A DNA stretch of 64,000 nt from Paenibacillus sp. YN15 (GTDB lineage Bacteria; Bacillota; Bacilli; Paenibacillales; NBRC-103111), in assembly GCF_003285005.1 (NCBI RefSeq), contig NZ_QMFA01000001.1:248001-312000 (forward strand). The letters are read 5' to 3'. This document shows, piece by piece, positions 36,112 to 45,042 of the stretch. Both the position numbers and the translations under genes were made by a program. Every line of letters starts with the position of its first letter. Within the stretch, counting starts at the first letter, position 1. The notes beneath the pieces were generated by a model. That model did not search any database. It was given only the letters and a program-made list of their open reading frames with translations, and was not told the origin of the DNA.

Positions 36112-38049
36112 ATGTATAAGCATGCTTGGAAGCGTTTGGGCAAATATGTTGTTCTTTTATTGGCTGTTTTCGTCCTGTTGGCTACGGCGGCTCCGGCGGA
36201 GCTGCTGGCGGCCGACCCTCCCCATGATGCCGAGCTGCGCAATGCTCTGGGCCCCAATGATATTGTCATTGACAATACGGATTCCGGGGTCACCCGGTCC
36301 GGCTCCTGGAGTACGGGAACGAGCAATCCCGGCAAATATTTCGGAGCCAACTATGAGTTTGTCAACGGCGCTCAGGGACAGAATCAAACCATCCGCTACA
36401 ACCCGACCCTTCCCCAAGCCGGCGTCTACGAGGTTTATATTGTATTCAGCTCGTCGTCCAACCGGGCGGATAATGTCACCGTTCAGGTCTCCCACCAAGG
36501 GGGAATTACCACCCAAACCGTCAATCAGAAGAAAAATGGCGGCGTCTGGTATCCCCTGGGGACATTCAGCTTTGCAGCGGGCAGCTCCGGCTATGTCAGA
36601 ATCAACAGCGCCGGAACCAACGGCTATGTAATGGCGGATGCAGTGCGCTTCGCCGTTCCCGTGCCGGACCCGGAAAATCCGGGTCCCTTAGCCGTCAATG
36701 ACCCCCTTGGCCCGATTATTTTCCGCTCCGGTTTTGAACCGGGCTCTGCGGGTGTAGCCAGTCCTTCGGATTCAGGACTCATCACCCGAATCACAGGTAC
36801 AGACAATTCTGTAAGCGTTCCCAATAATTGGACAACGCATCTGGACGGCTATTCCAAATTCGGTGAGCTGGTGTTTGAATATCACTCCGGCGGAGATAAT
36901 TCCGCCGCCAGATATGCCCGGATTGTCAATGATCCCACCCCTGGAGGCAGCGGCAACAAGGTGCTGCAATATTGGCTGGGCAGCTCCGGCGGGACAGCGG
37001 ACAGAGGCCGGGTGCAGGCTTTGCTGCGCAACAATACCAATCTGACAGAGGTGTTCTACAAATTCAGGATGTACCTTCATCCGGATATCGAGCTGGTGAA
37101 GGAAAGCGCCGATCCCAACGGCTGGTTTACCCTGGCGGAATTCTGGAATCAGCCCAGCTGGACGACAGGAGCCCAATATCCTTTTCGGATTTCCCTGAAT
37201 TTGACCAAGGAGCTGGGGGTAGGGAAGCCCTTCAAATTCCGCGTATCCGGCCAAACCACTCCTACCTCCGGAGGCGAGGATACGGAGGAATTCACCACCC
37301 TGTGGGAGGAGAAGAACCATTGGAATGTTCCCACCGGAACCTGGTTGGAGGGGGAGCTGTACTACAAGCAGGGGAATGCGGGCACAGGAAGGTTCTATTT
37401 CGCCATTGCCCCCGAAGGGGGGGAAAAGCGGGCGGTATTCGATATCACCAATTGGACCTACCATCCGCAGAATCCGGCGCCGGCAGGGCTTACCCATTTT
37501 CACCCGTTTAAGCTGTACACCAGCAGGAGCCTGACCAATTTTGTCAAGGACCGGGGAGGCGCATTGCAGGTTTATTGGGATGATATCCAGTTCTGGCCGT
37601 CCATGGCTCCAGATGCCGCGTTGCGCAATGCCCTGGGTCCGGGGGATATTGTTGTGGACAATTCCGACAGCGGGGCTGTCAAAACCGGAACATGGAGCGC
37701 AGGCACAAGCAATCCGGGCAAGTTCTATGGCAGCAACTATCATTACGTCAACAACGGCACGGGGCAGACTGTCCGGTACACGCCGAACATCCCTACCGCA
37801 GGCACGTACCGGGTCTATGTTACCTTTACCGGCGCGGCCAACCGCTCCAACAGCGTACCCTATACCATCTATCATAACGGCCAGACGCATACGGCAACGG
37901 TCAACCAACGGATTACTTCTTATCATAAAAAGTGGTATCCCATTGGGGAGTATTCCTTCTCCGCCGGAACCGGCAACTACGTCCAGATCAATACCGCGGG
38001 AACCAGCGGCTATGTCATTGCCGATGCGGTGCGGTTCGAGCCGTTGTAA
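36112..38049 (+). CDS. secreted protein with two golvesin/Xly domains around an unassigned lyase-like core
   Basis: A 645-residue secreted protein; the signal peptide ends near LLAADPP. Residues about 40-180 and 505-645 are two golvesin/Xly-type beta-sandwich domains (IVIDNTDSG, TIRYNP, AGVYEVYI, GYVMADAVRF; second copy IVVDNSDSG to GYVIADAVRF). The central 300 residues look like a jelly-roll carbohydrate enzyme or binding domain: FYKFRMYLHPDIELVKES, WFTLAEFWNQPSW, PFRISLNLTKELG, HWNVPTGTWLEGELYY, ending VYWDDIQFWPS. The same core is embedded in the giant protein at 45043. I cannot name its family; endo-lyase or sugar-binding activity are both possible. GGGGAGTGA precedes the ATG. Confidence 0.75.
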   Translation: MYKHAWKRLGKYVVLLLAVFVLLATAAPAELLAADPPHDAELRNALGPNDIVIDNTDSGVTRSGSWSTGTSNPGKYFGANYEFVNGAQGQNQTIRYNPTLPQAGVYEVYIVFSSSSNRADNVTVQVSHQGGITTQTVNQKKNGGVWYPLGTFSFAAGSSGYVRINSAGTNGYVMADAVRFAVPVPDPENPGPLAVNDPLGPIIFRSGFEPGSAGVASPSDSGLITRITGTDNSVSVPNNWTTHLDGYSKFGELVFEYHSGGDNSAARYARIVNDPTPGGSGNKVLQYWLGSSGGTADRGRVQALLRNNTNLTEVFYKFRMYLHPDIELVKESADPNGWFTLAEFWNQPSWTTGAQYPFRISLNLTKELGVGKPFKFRVSGQTTPTSGGEDTEEFTTLWEEKNHWNVPTGTWLEGELYYKQGNAGTGRFYFAIAPEGGEKRAVFDITNWTYHPQNPAPAGLTHFHPFKLYTSRSLTNFVKDRGGALQVYWDDIQFWPSMAPDAALRNALGPGDIVVDNSDSGAVKTGTWSAGTSNPGKFYGSNYHYVNNGTGQTVRYTPNIPTAGTYRVYVTFTGAANRSNSVPYTIYHNGQTHTATVNQRITSYHKKWYPIGEYSFSAGTGNYVQINTAGTSGYVIADAVRFEPL

Positions 38050-38102
38050 GGGCGGGACAGGCGAAGGATTGTTATTCAACGATTTGCGAAGGAGGCATAA
38101 CA

Positions 38103-41100
38103 TTGAGGAAACGCATTGGATTCGCCATCTTGTTCATGCTGCTGGCAGCGGGGTTTCTCCTCCTGCCCGCAGGTCATACCGCCATGGCGGCGGACGATCT
38201 GCCGGTTGTGGTGCAGGATAATTTCGAGGATGAGGCCGGAAACGGCACATTGAAGGACTGGAGCTACCCTGCCGCCACTGTAACGGTTGCGGACCGCCCG
38301 AAGAACGGGGAGACGGATGTGTTTGAGGAAGAAAACAAAGCCCTTAAGTCCACCGTCCGCACCTCGGGGTCCGCCCACAGAGCCATCAGGAAATTTACGC
38401 CGCTGTCGGGCAAGGTGGAAATCAGCTATGAGATTCGTCTGGACAGCAAACCTATCAGCCAGATCAAGCTGCCGGAGATTCAAGGGGGAGGCGCCAACAT
38501 CCTGACCTCCATCTCCGTGATTAATTCGCTTATCGATGCGGAGAATCTGTTCCGCTTCGACATCCCTACGGGACCGGGCACCACCGCTCCTCGGGTGCGT
38601 ATTGATTCCATGCCCTTAAAAACCTGGATTCCCGTGAAGGTGGAGCTGGATACAGATACGGACACCTTCTCCGTATGGGTGAACGGGAGCCAGGCGGTTG
38701 ACAACAAGCCTTTCTACAACAGCTATCAAGTGGATTCCATTGATGCGCTGTGGTATGGTCTGACCGCCAGCAACAGCGCCGCTCCGGACTTCTATCTGGA
38801 CAATCTGGTGGTGAAAGGCAGGCCGGCTCCTGTTCCCGACGTAAGGGAGACCAAGCTGGCCACTCCTCCCCAGGTGCCGGTGGCGGCCAATATCCGCAAG
38901 GATCATCCGCGGATTTTCATTGACGATTTCAGCAAGATCAAGGCCAAAATCGCCGGGGATTACATCCCCATGAACTGGTATAACGGCATCAAGCGCCAGG
39001 CGGATACTCTCTTGGATACGCCGGTGCGCCCCTACGGCACCAATCCGGACAACGGCCAGGTGCTGGAGCATGCCAGAGAGATGGAAAACCGGACCTTCAT
39101 TCTCTCCATGACCTATCAGATGGAGCGGGAGCAGAAGTATCTGGACCGCTTGTGGCAGGAAATTCTGAATACGGCGGCTTACCCCAGTTGGAAGCCGGAG
39201 AGCTTCCTGTCCGTGGCGGAGATGCTTCAGGCATATGCAATCGCTTACGACTGGAACTATTATGACTGGACGGAGGAGCAGCGGACTTTCATTCTGGACA
39301 CCATGCTGGACAAGGGCCTGACCTACGGTGTGGACCGCTACAACGGCAAAAGCCAAGGGGGCACGAACTTTACCGCCGTCACCCACAACTGGAATGTGGT
39401 CTGCAACGGGGGGCTGATGATTGCGGCGCTGGCCATTGCCGACGAATATCCGAATCTGGCGGAGTTTGTTCTGGAGAAGGGGACGGAGAATATCAAAAAA
39501 GGCCTGACCGCCTACGCGCCTCTGGGAGCATACCCTGAAGGAGCTATGTACTGGTCATACGGCACCAGCTACCTGACGTATGCCATGTCGGCCCTTGACA
39601 CCGCTTTTGCCCCGAGCTTCCCATGGCCGGACAAATACAAGCTGTACGAGGCCCCCGGCGTGGCGCTGGCGCCGGAGTTTCCGATATATCTGTCCGGCAT
39701 GACCGGCTCCTTCAACTATGGGGACAGCAACATCGGCAAGGTGAACTCCCCCATTATGATGTGGTTTGCCGAGAGATTCGACAAACCCCAGTATGCCTGG
39801 TACTTCCTGAGAAACCAGTCCGCCCAGGAGGGAGGAACCACATCCTCCAGAGGGACGGTTTATGCCTTGCTCTGGTACGATTCCAAATACCGGACCTTTA
39901 CCGGAAGCTTCCCGCTGGATAAAGCCTACCAGAACCCGACGGGAACCAACAGTGTGCTGATGCGAAGCTCCTGGCAGGATGAGCAGGGCATCTATGCGGG
40001 CCTGAAGGGCGGATATAACCGGGAAAATCACTCCTCCCTGTCTATCGGCACCTTCATTCTGGAGGCGTTGGGACAACGCTGGGCCACCATGCGCGGAGCC
40101 GGCAACTACGATTGGGACAACTACAATGATCTGACAGGAGGCCGCTTCCAGTATTACAACAACCGGGCGGAGGGCCAGAACACTCTGGTGATGAACCCGG
40201 AGAAGGGCGGCTTTGACCAGATTATCGAGGCGACGGGCGTAGTGGAGAAGGCCGGATTCAACTCCGGGGAAGCCTTCGGGGTTCTGGATATGAGCCAGGC
40301 CTACGCCAGGGATGCCGCCAGCGCCAAACGGGGACTGCGGCTCTTCGACAACCGCTCCAAGGTGCTGGTGCAAGATGAGATTACAGCTGCCGAACCGGCG
40401 GAGGTATGGTGGTTTATGCATACGGCTGCCTCCATCGCCATCGCCGACGACGGCAAATCCGCCATGCTGACCCAGAACGGCCAGCGCCTGTGGGCGCATA
40501 TCGTGGATGGACCTGCGGATGCGGTATTCCTGGCGATGGACGCCAAACCCTTGCCATGGTCCCCCAACCCTGCCGTCCAAAGCACCAGCTACGGAACCAA
40601 GCTGGCCATCCGCATGAAGGGCGTAACCGACGCCCGTCTGGCGGTGCAGTTTGACCCGTTGAAGCCGGGAGAAGCGCCGCCTTCCCAATATGCGCCTGTT
40701 GTCGCCCTGGCAGATTGGCAGGTTGAGCCTGACAATACGAAGCTGCTGGGAGAGAAGATGGGCGATAACACCGCCCTGCTGACGGACAGTCCCTTCGCTT
40801 ATGACGAAGGAGCGCGGGTTATGCTGGAGGAGGGCAACCCCGCCGTCAGGCCGGTGCAGGAGGGCGACAAGCAACTGGTTCCCGTTTCCTTTGTTGCGGA
40901 ATCCCTGGGGGCGCTGGTAACCCATGACGAGTCGGCCGGCACGGATATGATCCGCTACCGGGACAGACTGGTATTGCTGCCGGTGGAGAAATCCGACGAC
41001 CCGACAGACCCGACGGAGTCGACAGGACCGGAAAGTTCCGGCGGTCCTGCAGCTGCGGCTCCCGGCGGAACGGTTCAAGCAGGCAAAATCACACTGGTTC

Positions 41101-42251
41101 CCGCCGTGAACGCGGACGGCTCTGCTCTGGCGGCGGTAACCAAAGAGCAATTGCTGGCCGCCATGGAGCAGGCAGCCCCCGACGAACACGGCAACCGCAA
41201 GGTGGTTGTGGAGATCGCGCCCGATTCCAAGGCTTCCTCCTACACAACTGAACTTTCCTCCGCTGTGGACAGCGGGGACGGGGAGAAGCTCACGATGCTG
41301 GTAAAAACACCGGTTGCCCATGTGGAGATTTCCGGCAAGCTGCTCTCTCAGAACCAGGCCAACGGAGCTTCCCCGCTTGTTCTGACGGCGGAAGCGGCCG
41401 CCCCCGGCAAGCTGGACAGCCAAGCTGCCGCAGCCATAGGGGAGCGTCCGGCGGTTCGGATGGAGCTGCGCCGGGATGGCCGGCCTGTGCAAGGGAATAC
41501 GCCGCTGCCGGGCATTCTGGTATCGCTGCCGTATACCCCTTCTGCCCATGAATTGGCCGATCCGGAGCATCTGACCATATGGAAGATTGCCCCGGACGGA
41601 AAGAATCTTCCTGTTGCCAGCGGCAAATACGATCAAGCGGCGGGAGCGGTCACCTTCGCTGCGCACCAACTGGACAACAGCGTATACAGCATTGCGTATG
41701 TAAACAAATCCTTTGCCGATACCTCCAGCTATGGCTGGGCGGAGCATTCCATCTCCGTGCTCGCTTCCAAAGGAATTATCCAGGGTGTTTCGGAGAGCGC
41801 CTTTGCTCCCGGTGAACCGGTTACCAGAGCCGATTTTCTGATGCTCCTGGTGAATGCTTTGGAGCTTGCGGCAGAACCCGGCGGCAGCTTCGCCGATGTG
41901 GAGGAGAACGCCTATTACGCCGAAGCGGTGGGCATTGCCCGCCGGCTGGGCATTGCCGAAGGCGCCGATGACAACCGCTTCCATCCGGAAACGCCCATCT
42001 CCCGTCAGGACATATTCACCCTTGTTGCGCGGGCAATGGTTCTGGCGGGCAAGCTGGATGCGTCAGAAGCGCGGCCGGAGGCGCTCACCCGCTTTGCCGA
42101 TTCCGCCAGCCTGGCGTCCTACGCCGTGAAGAGTGCCGCGCTTCTCGCCGAAGCGGGCATGATCCAAGGGGATAACCAGGGCATACGCCCGCTGGACAGC
42201 ATTACCCGGGCGGAGGCAGCCGTGCTGTTGTACCGGATCTACAATAAGTAA
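38103..42251 (+). CDS. SLH-anchored heparinase II/III-like polysaccharide lyase
   Basis: TTG 38103 is seven bases after AAGGAGG and begins a signal peptide (ending near HTAMAA); the frame upstream overlaps the previous gene. The 1382-residue product has an N-terminal concanavalin-like domain (35-245), an alpha/alpha-toroid (about 265-600, with THNWNVVCNGG), and a heparinase II/III C-terminal sandwich (about 610-870, GTFILEALGQRW and GRFQYYNNRAEGQNTLVM). The usual HxHxD motif reads NHSSLSIGTF, so a His and an Asp appear replaced. A copper-amine-oxidase-N-like module (about 902-960) and three SLH repeats (about 1201, 1259, 1329) follow. It is probably displayed on the cell surface to cleave a uronic-acid polymer; the altered motif makes activity uncertain. 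Confidence 0.82.
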   Translation: MRKRIGFAILFMLLAAGFLLLPAGHTAMAADDLPVVVQDNFEDEAGNGTLKDWSYPAATVTVADRPKNGETDVFEEENKALKSTVRTSGSAHRAIRKFTPLSGKVEISYEIRLDSKPISQIKLPEIQGGGANILTSISVINSLIDAENLFRFDIPTGPGTTAPRVRIDSMPLKTWIPVKVELDTDTDTFSVWVNGSQAVDNKPFYNSYQVDSIDALWYGLTASNSAAPDFYLDNLVVKGRPAPVPDVRETKLATPPQVPVAANIRKDHPRIFIDDFSKIKAKIAGDYIPMNWYNGIKRQADTLLDTPVRPYGTNPDNGQVLEHAREMENRTFILSMTYQMEREQKYLDRLWQEILNTAAYPSWKPESFLSVAEMLQAYAIAYDWNYYDWTEEQRTFILDTMLDKGLTYGVDRYNGKSQGGTNFTAVTHNWNVVCNGGLMIAALAIADEYPNLAEFVLEKGTENIKKGLTAYAPLGAYPEGAMYWSYGTSYLTYAMSALDTAFAPSFPWPDKYKLYEAPGVALAPEFPIYLSGMTGSFNYGDSNIGKVNSPIMMWFAERFDKPQYAWYFLRNQSAQEGGTTSSRGTVYALLWYDSKYRTFTGSFPLDKAYQNPTGTNSVLMRSSWQDEQGIYAGLKGGYNRENHSSLSIGTFILEALGQRWATMRGAGNYDWDNYNDLTGGRFQYYNNRAEGQNTLVMNPEKGGFDQIIEATGVVEKAGFNSGEAFGVLDMSQAYARDAASAKRGLRLFDNRSKVLVQDEITAAEPAEVWWFMHTAASIAIADDGKSAMLTQNGQRLWAHIVDGPADAVFLAMDAKPLPWSPNPAVQSTSYGTKLAIRMKGVTDARLAVQFDPLKPGEAPPSQYAPVVALADWQVEPDNTKLLGEKMGDNTALLTDSPFAYDEGARVMLEEGNPAVRPVQEGDKQLVPVSFVAESLGALVTHDESAGTDMIRYRDRLVLLPVEKSDDPTDPTESTGPESSGGPAAAAPGGTVQAGKITLVPAVNADGSALAAVTKEQLLAAMEQAAPDEHGNRKVVVEIAPDSKASSYTTELSSAVDSGDGEKLTMLVKTPVAHVEISGKLLSQNQANGASPLVLTAEAAAPGKLDSQAAAAIGERPAVRMELRRDGRPVQGNTPLPGILVSLPYTPSAHELADPEHLTIWKIAPDGKNLPVASGKYDQAAGAVTFAAHQLDNSVYSIAYVNKSFADTSSYGWAEHSISVLASKGIIQGVSESAFAPGEPVTRADFLMLLVNALELAAEPGGSFADVEENAYYAEAVGIARRLGIAEGADDNRFHPETPISRQDIFTLVARAMVLAGKLDASEARPEALTRFADSASLASYAVKSAALLAEAGMIQGDNQGIRPLDSITRAEAAVLLYRIYNK

Positions 42252-42262
42252 CCAGGCAGCCG

Positions 42263-42296
42263 GGCAGAGGCCGGACTTTACGGTTCGGCCTCTGCC
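42263..42296 (+). other. strong intergenic hairpin without T-run
   Basis: GGCAGAGGCCG pairs perfectly with CGGCCTCTGCC across a 12-base loop, between the lyase stop codon and the next gene. No T-tract follows, so it may be an mRNA processing or stability element rather than a terminator. Confidence 0.55.
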
Positions 42297-42319
42297 GGGG
42301 CCAAGCGAGGAGGGCAAAT

Positions 42320-44977
42320 ATGAACATAAAGCGACTTAATATCCTGCTGATTCTGACCATGCTCGGCACATTGCTGTTTGGACATCCGGCGCTGGCCGTC
42401 AGAGACATAGCGTTAACCGCTCCGCTGGGACAATATGATATCGTGGTGGACAATGAGGGTACCGACCCTCAAAAAGGAACAGTAGCGATGACCCCGGGAA
42501 CCGACCCCGCCACCGGCGCGGGGAAGGCTTGGAGTACCAGCACGACCAATCCCGCTTCCAATTATGGAGCCAACCGCCACCAAATCCTCACTGGCAGCGG
42601 CGCCACCTTTACGTGGATTCCCGTCATTCCCCAGTCGGGAAACTATGCGGTCTATGTCAGCTTTCATGGAACCACCGGCAGAGCCAATCCGGTTCCCTAT
42701 GAGATCTATCACGGGGGAACCAGCACCATCGTGAATGTCAACCAGACCAGCTCCAGCCTTAGCAACGGCTACTGGTACGGGTTGGATACGGGGGGAGTCA
42801 ATTCATATTATTTTGAAAAAGGGACGGCGAACTATATCCGCATTGATACCGGCTCCCTTACAGGATGGGTGCTGGCCGACGCCGTTCGTTTGGTGCCTTT
42901 GTTTACCCCGGAGCCGCCTGCGCAAAGCAGCGACGCCACTCTTGGCAGCCTGGCGGTTAATCCCGGGGAGTTGGATTTTGACCCCGCGGTGAAGGATTAT
43001 ACCCTGAATGTAGTCGGCAGTGTGTACAGCAGCATAGACATTACCCCTACAGTCAATTCGGCCGTCTACCAAAGTCTGCGCATTAACGGCCAGGCTGCGG
43101 TATCAGGAGCCACCTATACCGTTCCGCTTGTCCCCGGGGAGAACCTGATCACCATACAGGTGACGGCGGAGGACGATACCGTAAACACCTACACCTTGCT
43201 GGTGAACCGGACGGTGCCCAGCAGCGAGGCCAGACTGAGCGGTCTGACCCTCAGCCGGGCGCCGCTGGCCTTCGACCCTGACATAACCGCCTATCTGGTG
43301 CAGGTGGGGGATCAGGTCACCAGCCTGGATGTGACGCCTACCGTTATGGCCGCCGTGTACCAAAGCCTTACGGTGAACGGCAGCCCTCATGCTTCGGGAG
43401 TCCCTTGGCCTGTTGAATTGTCTGTCGGCGAGAACACGGTGGTCATCGCCGTTGTCGCCCAAGATGGAACGGAGAAGGAATATACGGTAAGAATCGTCAG
43501 GCAGGGAGAAGCCGCTGTTCTCAGCAGCCTGGAGCTGTCCCTGGGGGCGCTTCATTTCAGCCCCTGGCGGACGGAATACAGCATCTATGCCGGACACAAA
43601 GTGGAGAGCCTTACGCTGACGCCCGCTTCCTCCTCCGGTTTTTATGAGCGGATGACCGTAAATGATGTTCCCCATGAATCCGGCAAGCCTTATGCCGTGG
43701 CTCTTGCTGAAGGGGAGAATCTTGTGACCCTGCGGGTATATTCCAATACTGGCCAAGAGATGGTCTATACTGTCCGCATCCACCGCCTGGACAGCGGAAC
43801 CAGCGCCAAGGTTGTCAACGGCAAAACAGTGCTTCCGGCGGAAAAGCTGGCGGAGGCCCTGGGAGTGAAGCTGCTTCAGGATTCCTCCGGGCTGTTGGTT
43901 TACAGCGACAAAGACTTCGACTTTTCCGATAGCGGCGATGCGGCCTTGCGGGAGGAATTGCTCCGGCTGCTGGGCCTCCGCCTGACCCTGGACGGGGAAT
44001 ATGCCGCCTTCTTCAATCCCGCCCAAAAGGATTACCGGCTGCTGCTGCCTTCCGACGGGCATGTTCCGGTCATCGGGCTGGAGCATGCAGGCGGAACAGA
44101 ATATGCTGTCCGGCGGGCGACGGTGGAGCCATCTGTTGAGCTGACCGTGGGCGGCGGGGATACGTATACCTTTACTTTTGCAGAGGATCTGCTGTCAGGA
44201 GCTCCTGCTTCGTCCCTTGCCGGTATCAAGCTGTCCATTGAAGGGGAGGAGGAAGGGGAATTTGTCCCCACATGGATTCCCGTCGCTTATGTGGATTCCA
44301 ATGACGGCTATGCCAATGTGAATACGCCCAACAAAACCGTTGACAATGACCTGAACACCCGCTGGTCCGCCAACAGCGCCGGTGAAACCGACTGGCTCCG
44401 CTATGACCTGGGCAGCAAGCAGAGGGTGTACTCCATGGCGCTGGCCGGATATTTGGGAGATGAACGCTCCTACCACTTTGAAGTGGAGATATCCGACGAC
44501 GGACAGACCTGGCAGCCGCTTCTGCCTATGCAGCATACCAGCGGCGCCACCCTTTTGCCCGAGATATACGCGTTTCCCGAAAATGTGGAAACCCAATATA
44601 TCCGCCTGCTGTGCTATGGATATGGTCCCAACCGGGACGGCTGGAACGGCGTTTCCGAGGTGCGTTTCTATGAAAGCCTGGAGCAGGAACAGCTGGATGT
44701 GTCCAAATGGGCTGAATATTTTGCCCCGCCCGACAATAAGGTTGGCGATCAGCTGAAGCTTCAGGTGAAGGGCTTGTCACCGGAGGGGACGGAATTTGCC
44801 CTTGACCCCAACACGGTGTCGGTGCGGTTTTTCACCGATAACGCCGCCGTTGCCCAGGTGGACGAAGCCACGGGACTGGTGACCCTGACGGGAGCAGGCA
44901 CAGTCCGCATCAACGCAATCGCGGAGCAGGGAGACGCCATCCGAATCTCCAGCGTGATCATCGCGGTAAGCGAATAG
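42320..44977 (+). CDS. secreted protein with golvesin, cadherin-like and discoidin domains
   Basis: An 885-residue secreted protein with signal peptide ending near HPALA. In order: a golvesin/Xly domain (about 30-195), three cadherin-like beta-sandwich repeats (about 205-300, 303-395, 397-490; e.g. LGSLAVNPGELDFDPAVKDY), a copper-amine-oxidase-N-like module (about 490-560), an F5/8 type C domain (about 645-795; TVDNDLNTRWSANSAGETDW, then YIRLLCYGYG) and a terminal Ig-like domain. No catalytic domain is recognisable, and there is no SLH or LPXTG anchor. It is probably an adhesive or substrate-capturing accessory protein for the adjacent lyases. GAGGAGGG precedes the ATG. Confidence 0.78.
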   Translation: MNIKRLNILLILTMLGTLLFGHPALAVRDIALTAPLGQYDIVVDNEGTDPQKGTVAMTPGTDPATGAGKAWSTSTTNPASNYGANRHQILTGSGATFTWIPVIPQSGNYAVYVSFHGTTGRANPVPYEIYHGGTSTIVNVNQTSSSLSNGYWYGLDTGGVNSYYFEKGTANYIRIDTGSLTGWVLADAVRLVPLFTPEPPAQSSDATLGSLAVNPGELDFDPAVKDYTLNVVGSVYSSIDITPTVNSAVYQSLRINGQAAVSGATYTVPLVPGENLITIQVTAEDDTVNTYTLLVNRTVPSSEARLSGLTLSRAPLAFDPDITAYLVQVGDQVTSLDVTPTVMAAVYQSLTVNGSPHASGVPWPVELSVGENTVVIAVVAQDGTEKEYTVRIVRQGEAAVLSSLELSLGALHFSPWRTEYSIYAGHKVESLTLTPASSSGFYERMTVNDVPHESGKPYAVALAEGENLVTLRVYSNTGQEMVYTVRIHRLDSGTSAKVVNGKTVLPAEKLAEALGVKLLQDSSGLLVYSDKDFDFSDSGDAALREELLRLLGLRLTLDGEYAAFFNPAQKDYRLLLPSDGHVPVIGLEHAGGTEYAVRRATVEPSVELTVGGGDTYTFTFAEDLLSGAPASSLAGIKLSIEGEEEGEFVPTWIPVAYVDSNDGYANVNTPNKTVDNDLNTRWSANSAGETDWLRYDLGSKQRVYSMALAGYLGDERSYHFEVEISDDGQTWQPLLPMQHTSGATLLPEIYAFPENVETQYIRLLCYGYGPNRDGWNGVSEVRFYESLEQEQLDVSKWAEYFAPPDNKVGDQLKLQVKGLSPEGTEFALDPNTVSVRFFTDNAAVAQVDEATGLVTLTGAGTVRINAIAEQGDAIRISSVIIAVSE

Positions 44978-45042
44978 GACCGTGTGGAGAGCCACTGTGC
45001 GATCATATCTTTTTTACATTACTTTATAGTGGGAGGGACGTT

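Noticed and set aside
39555-41984. An 809-codon minus-strand open frame
   Set aside because: It lies wholly antisense to the heparinase-like SLH gene, whose domains are convincing; the minus frame has low-complexity shadow composition.
44978-45042. A promoter before the 45043 gene (TTTACA and TATAGT)
   Set aside because: The two boxes are only six bases apart, too close for a sigma-A promoter.
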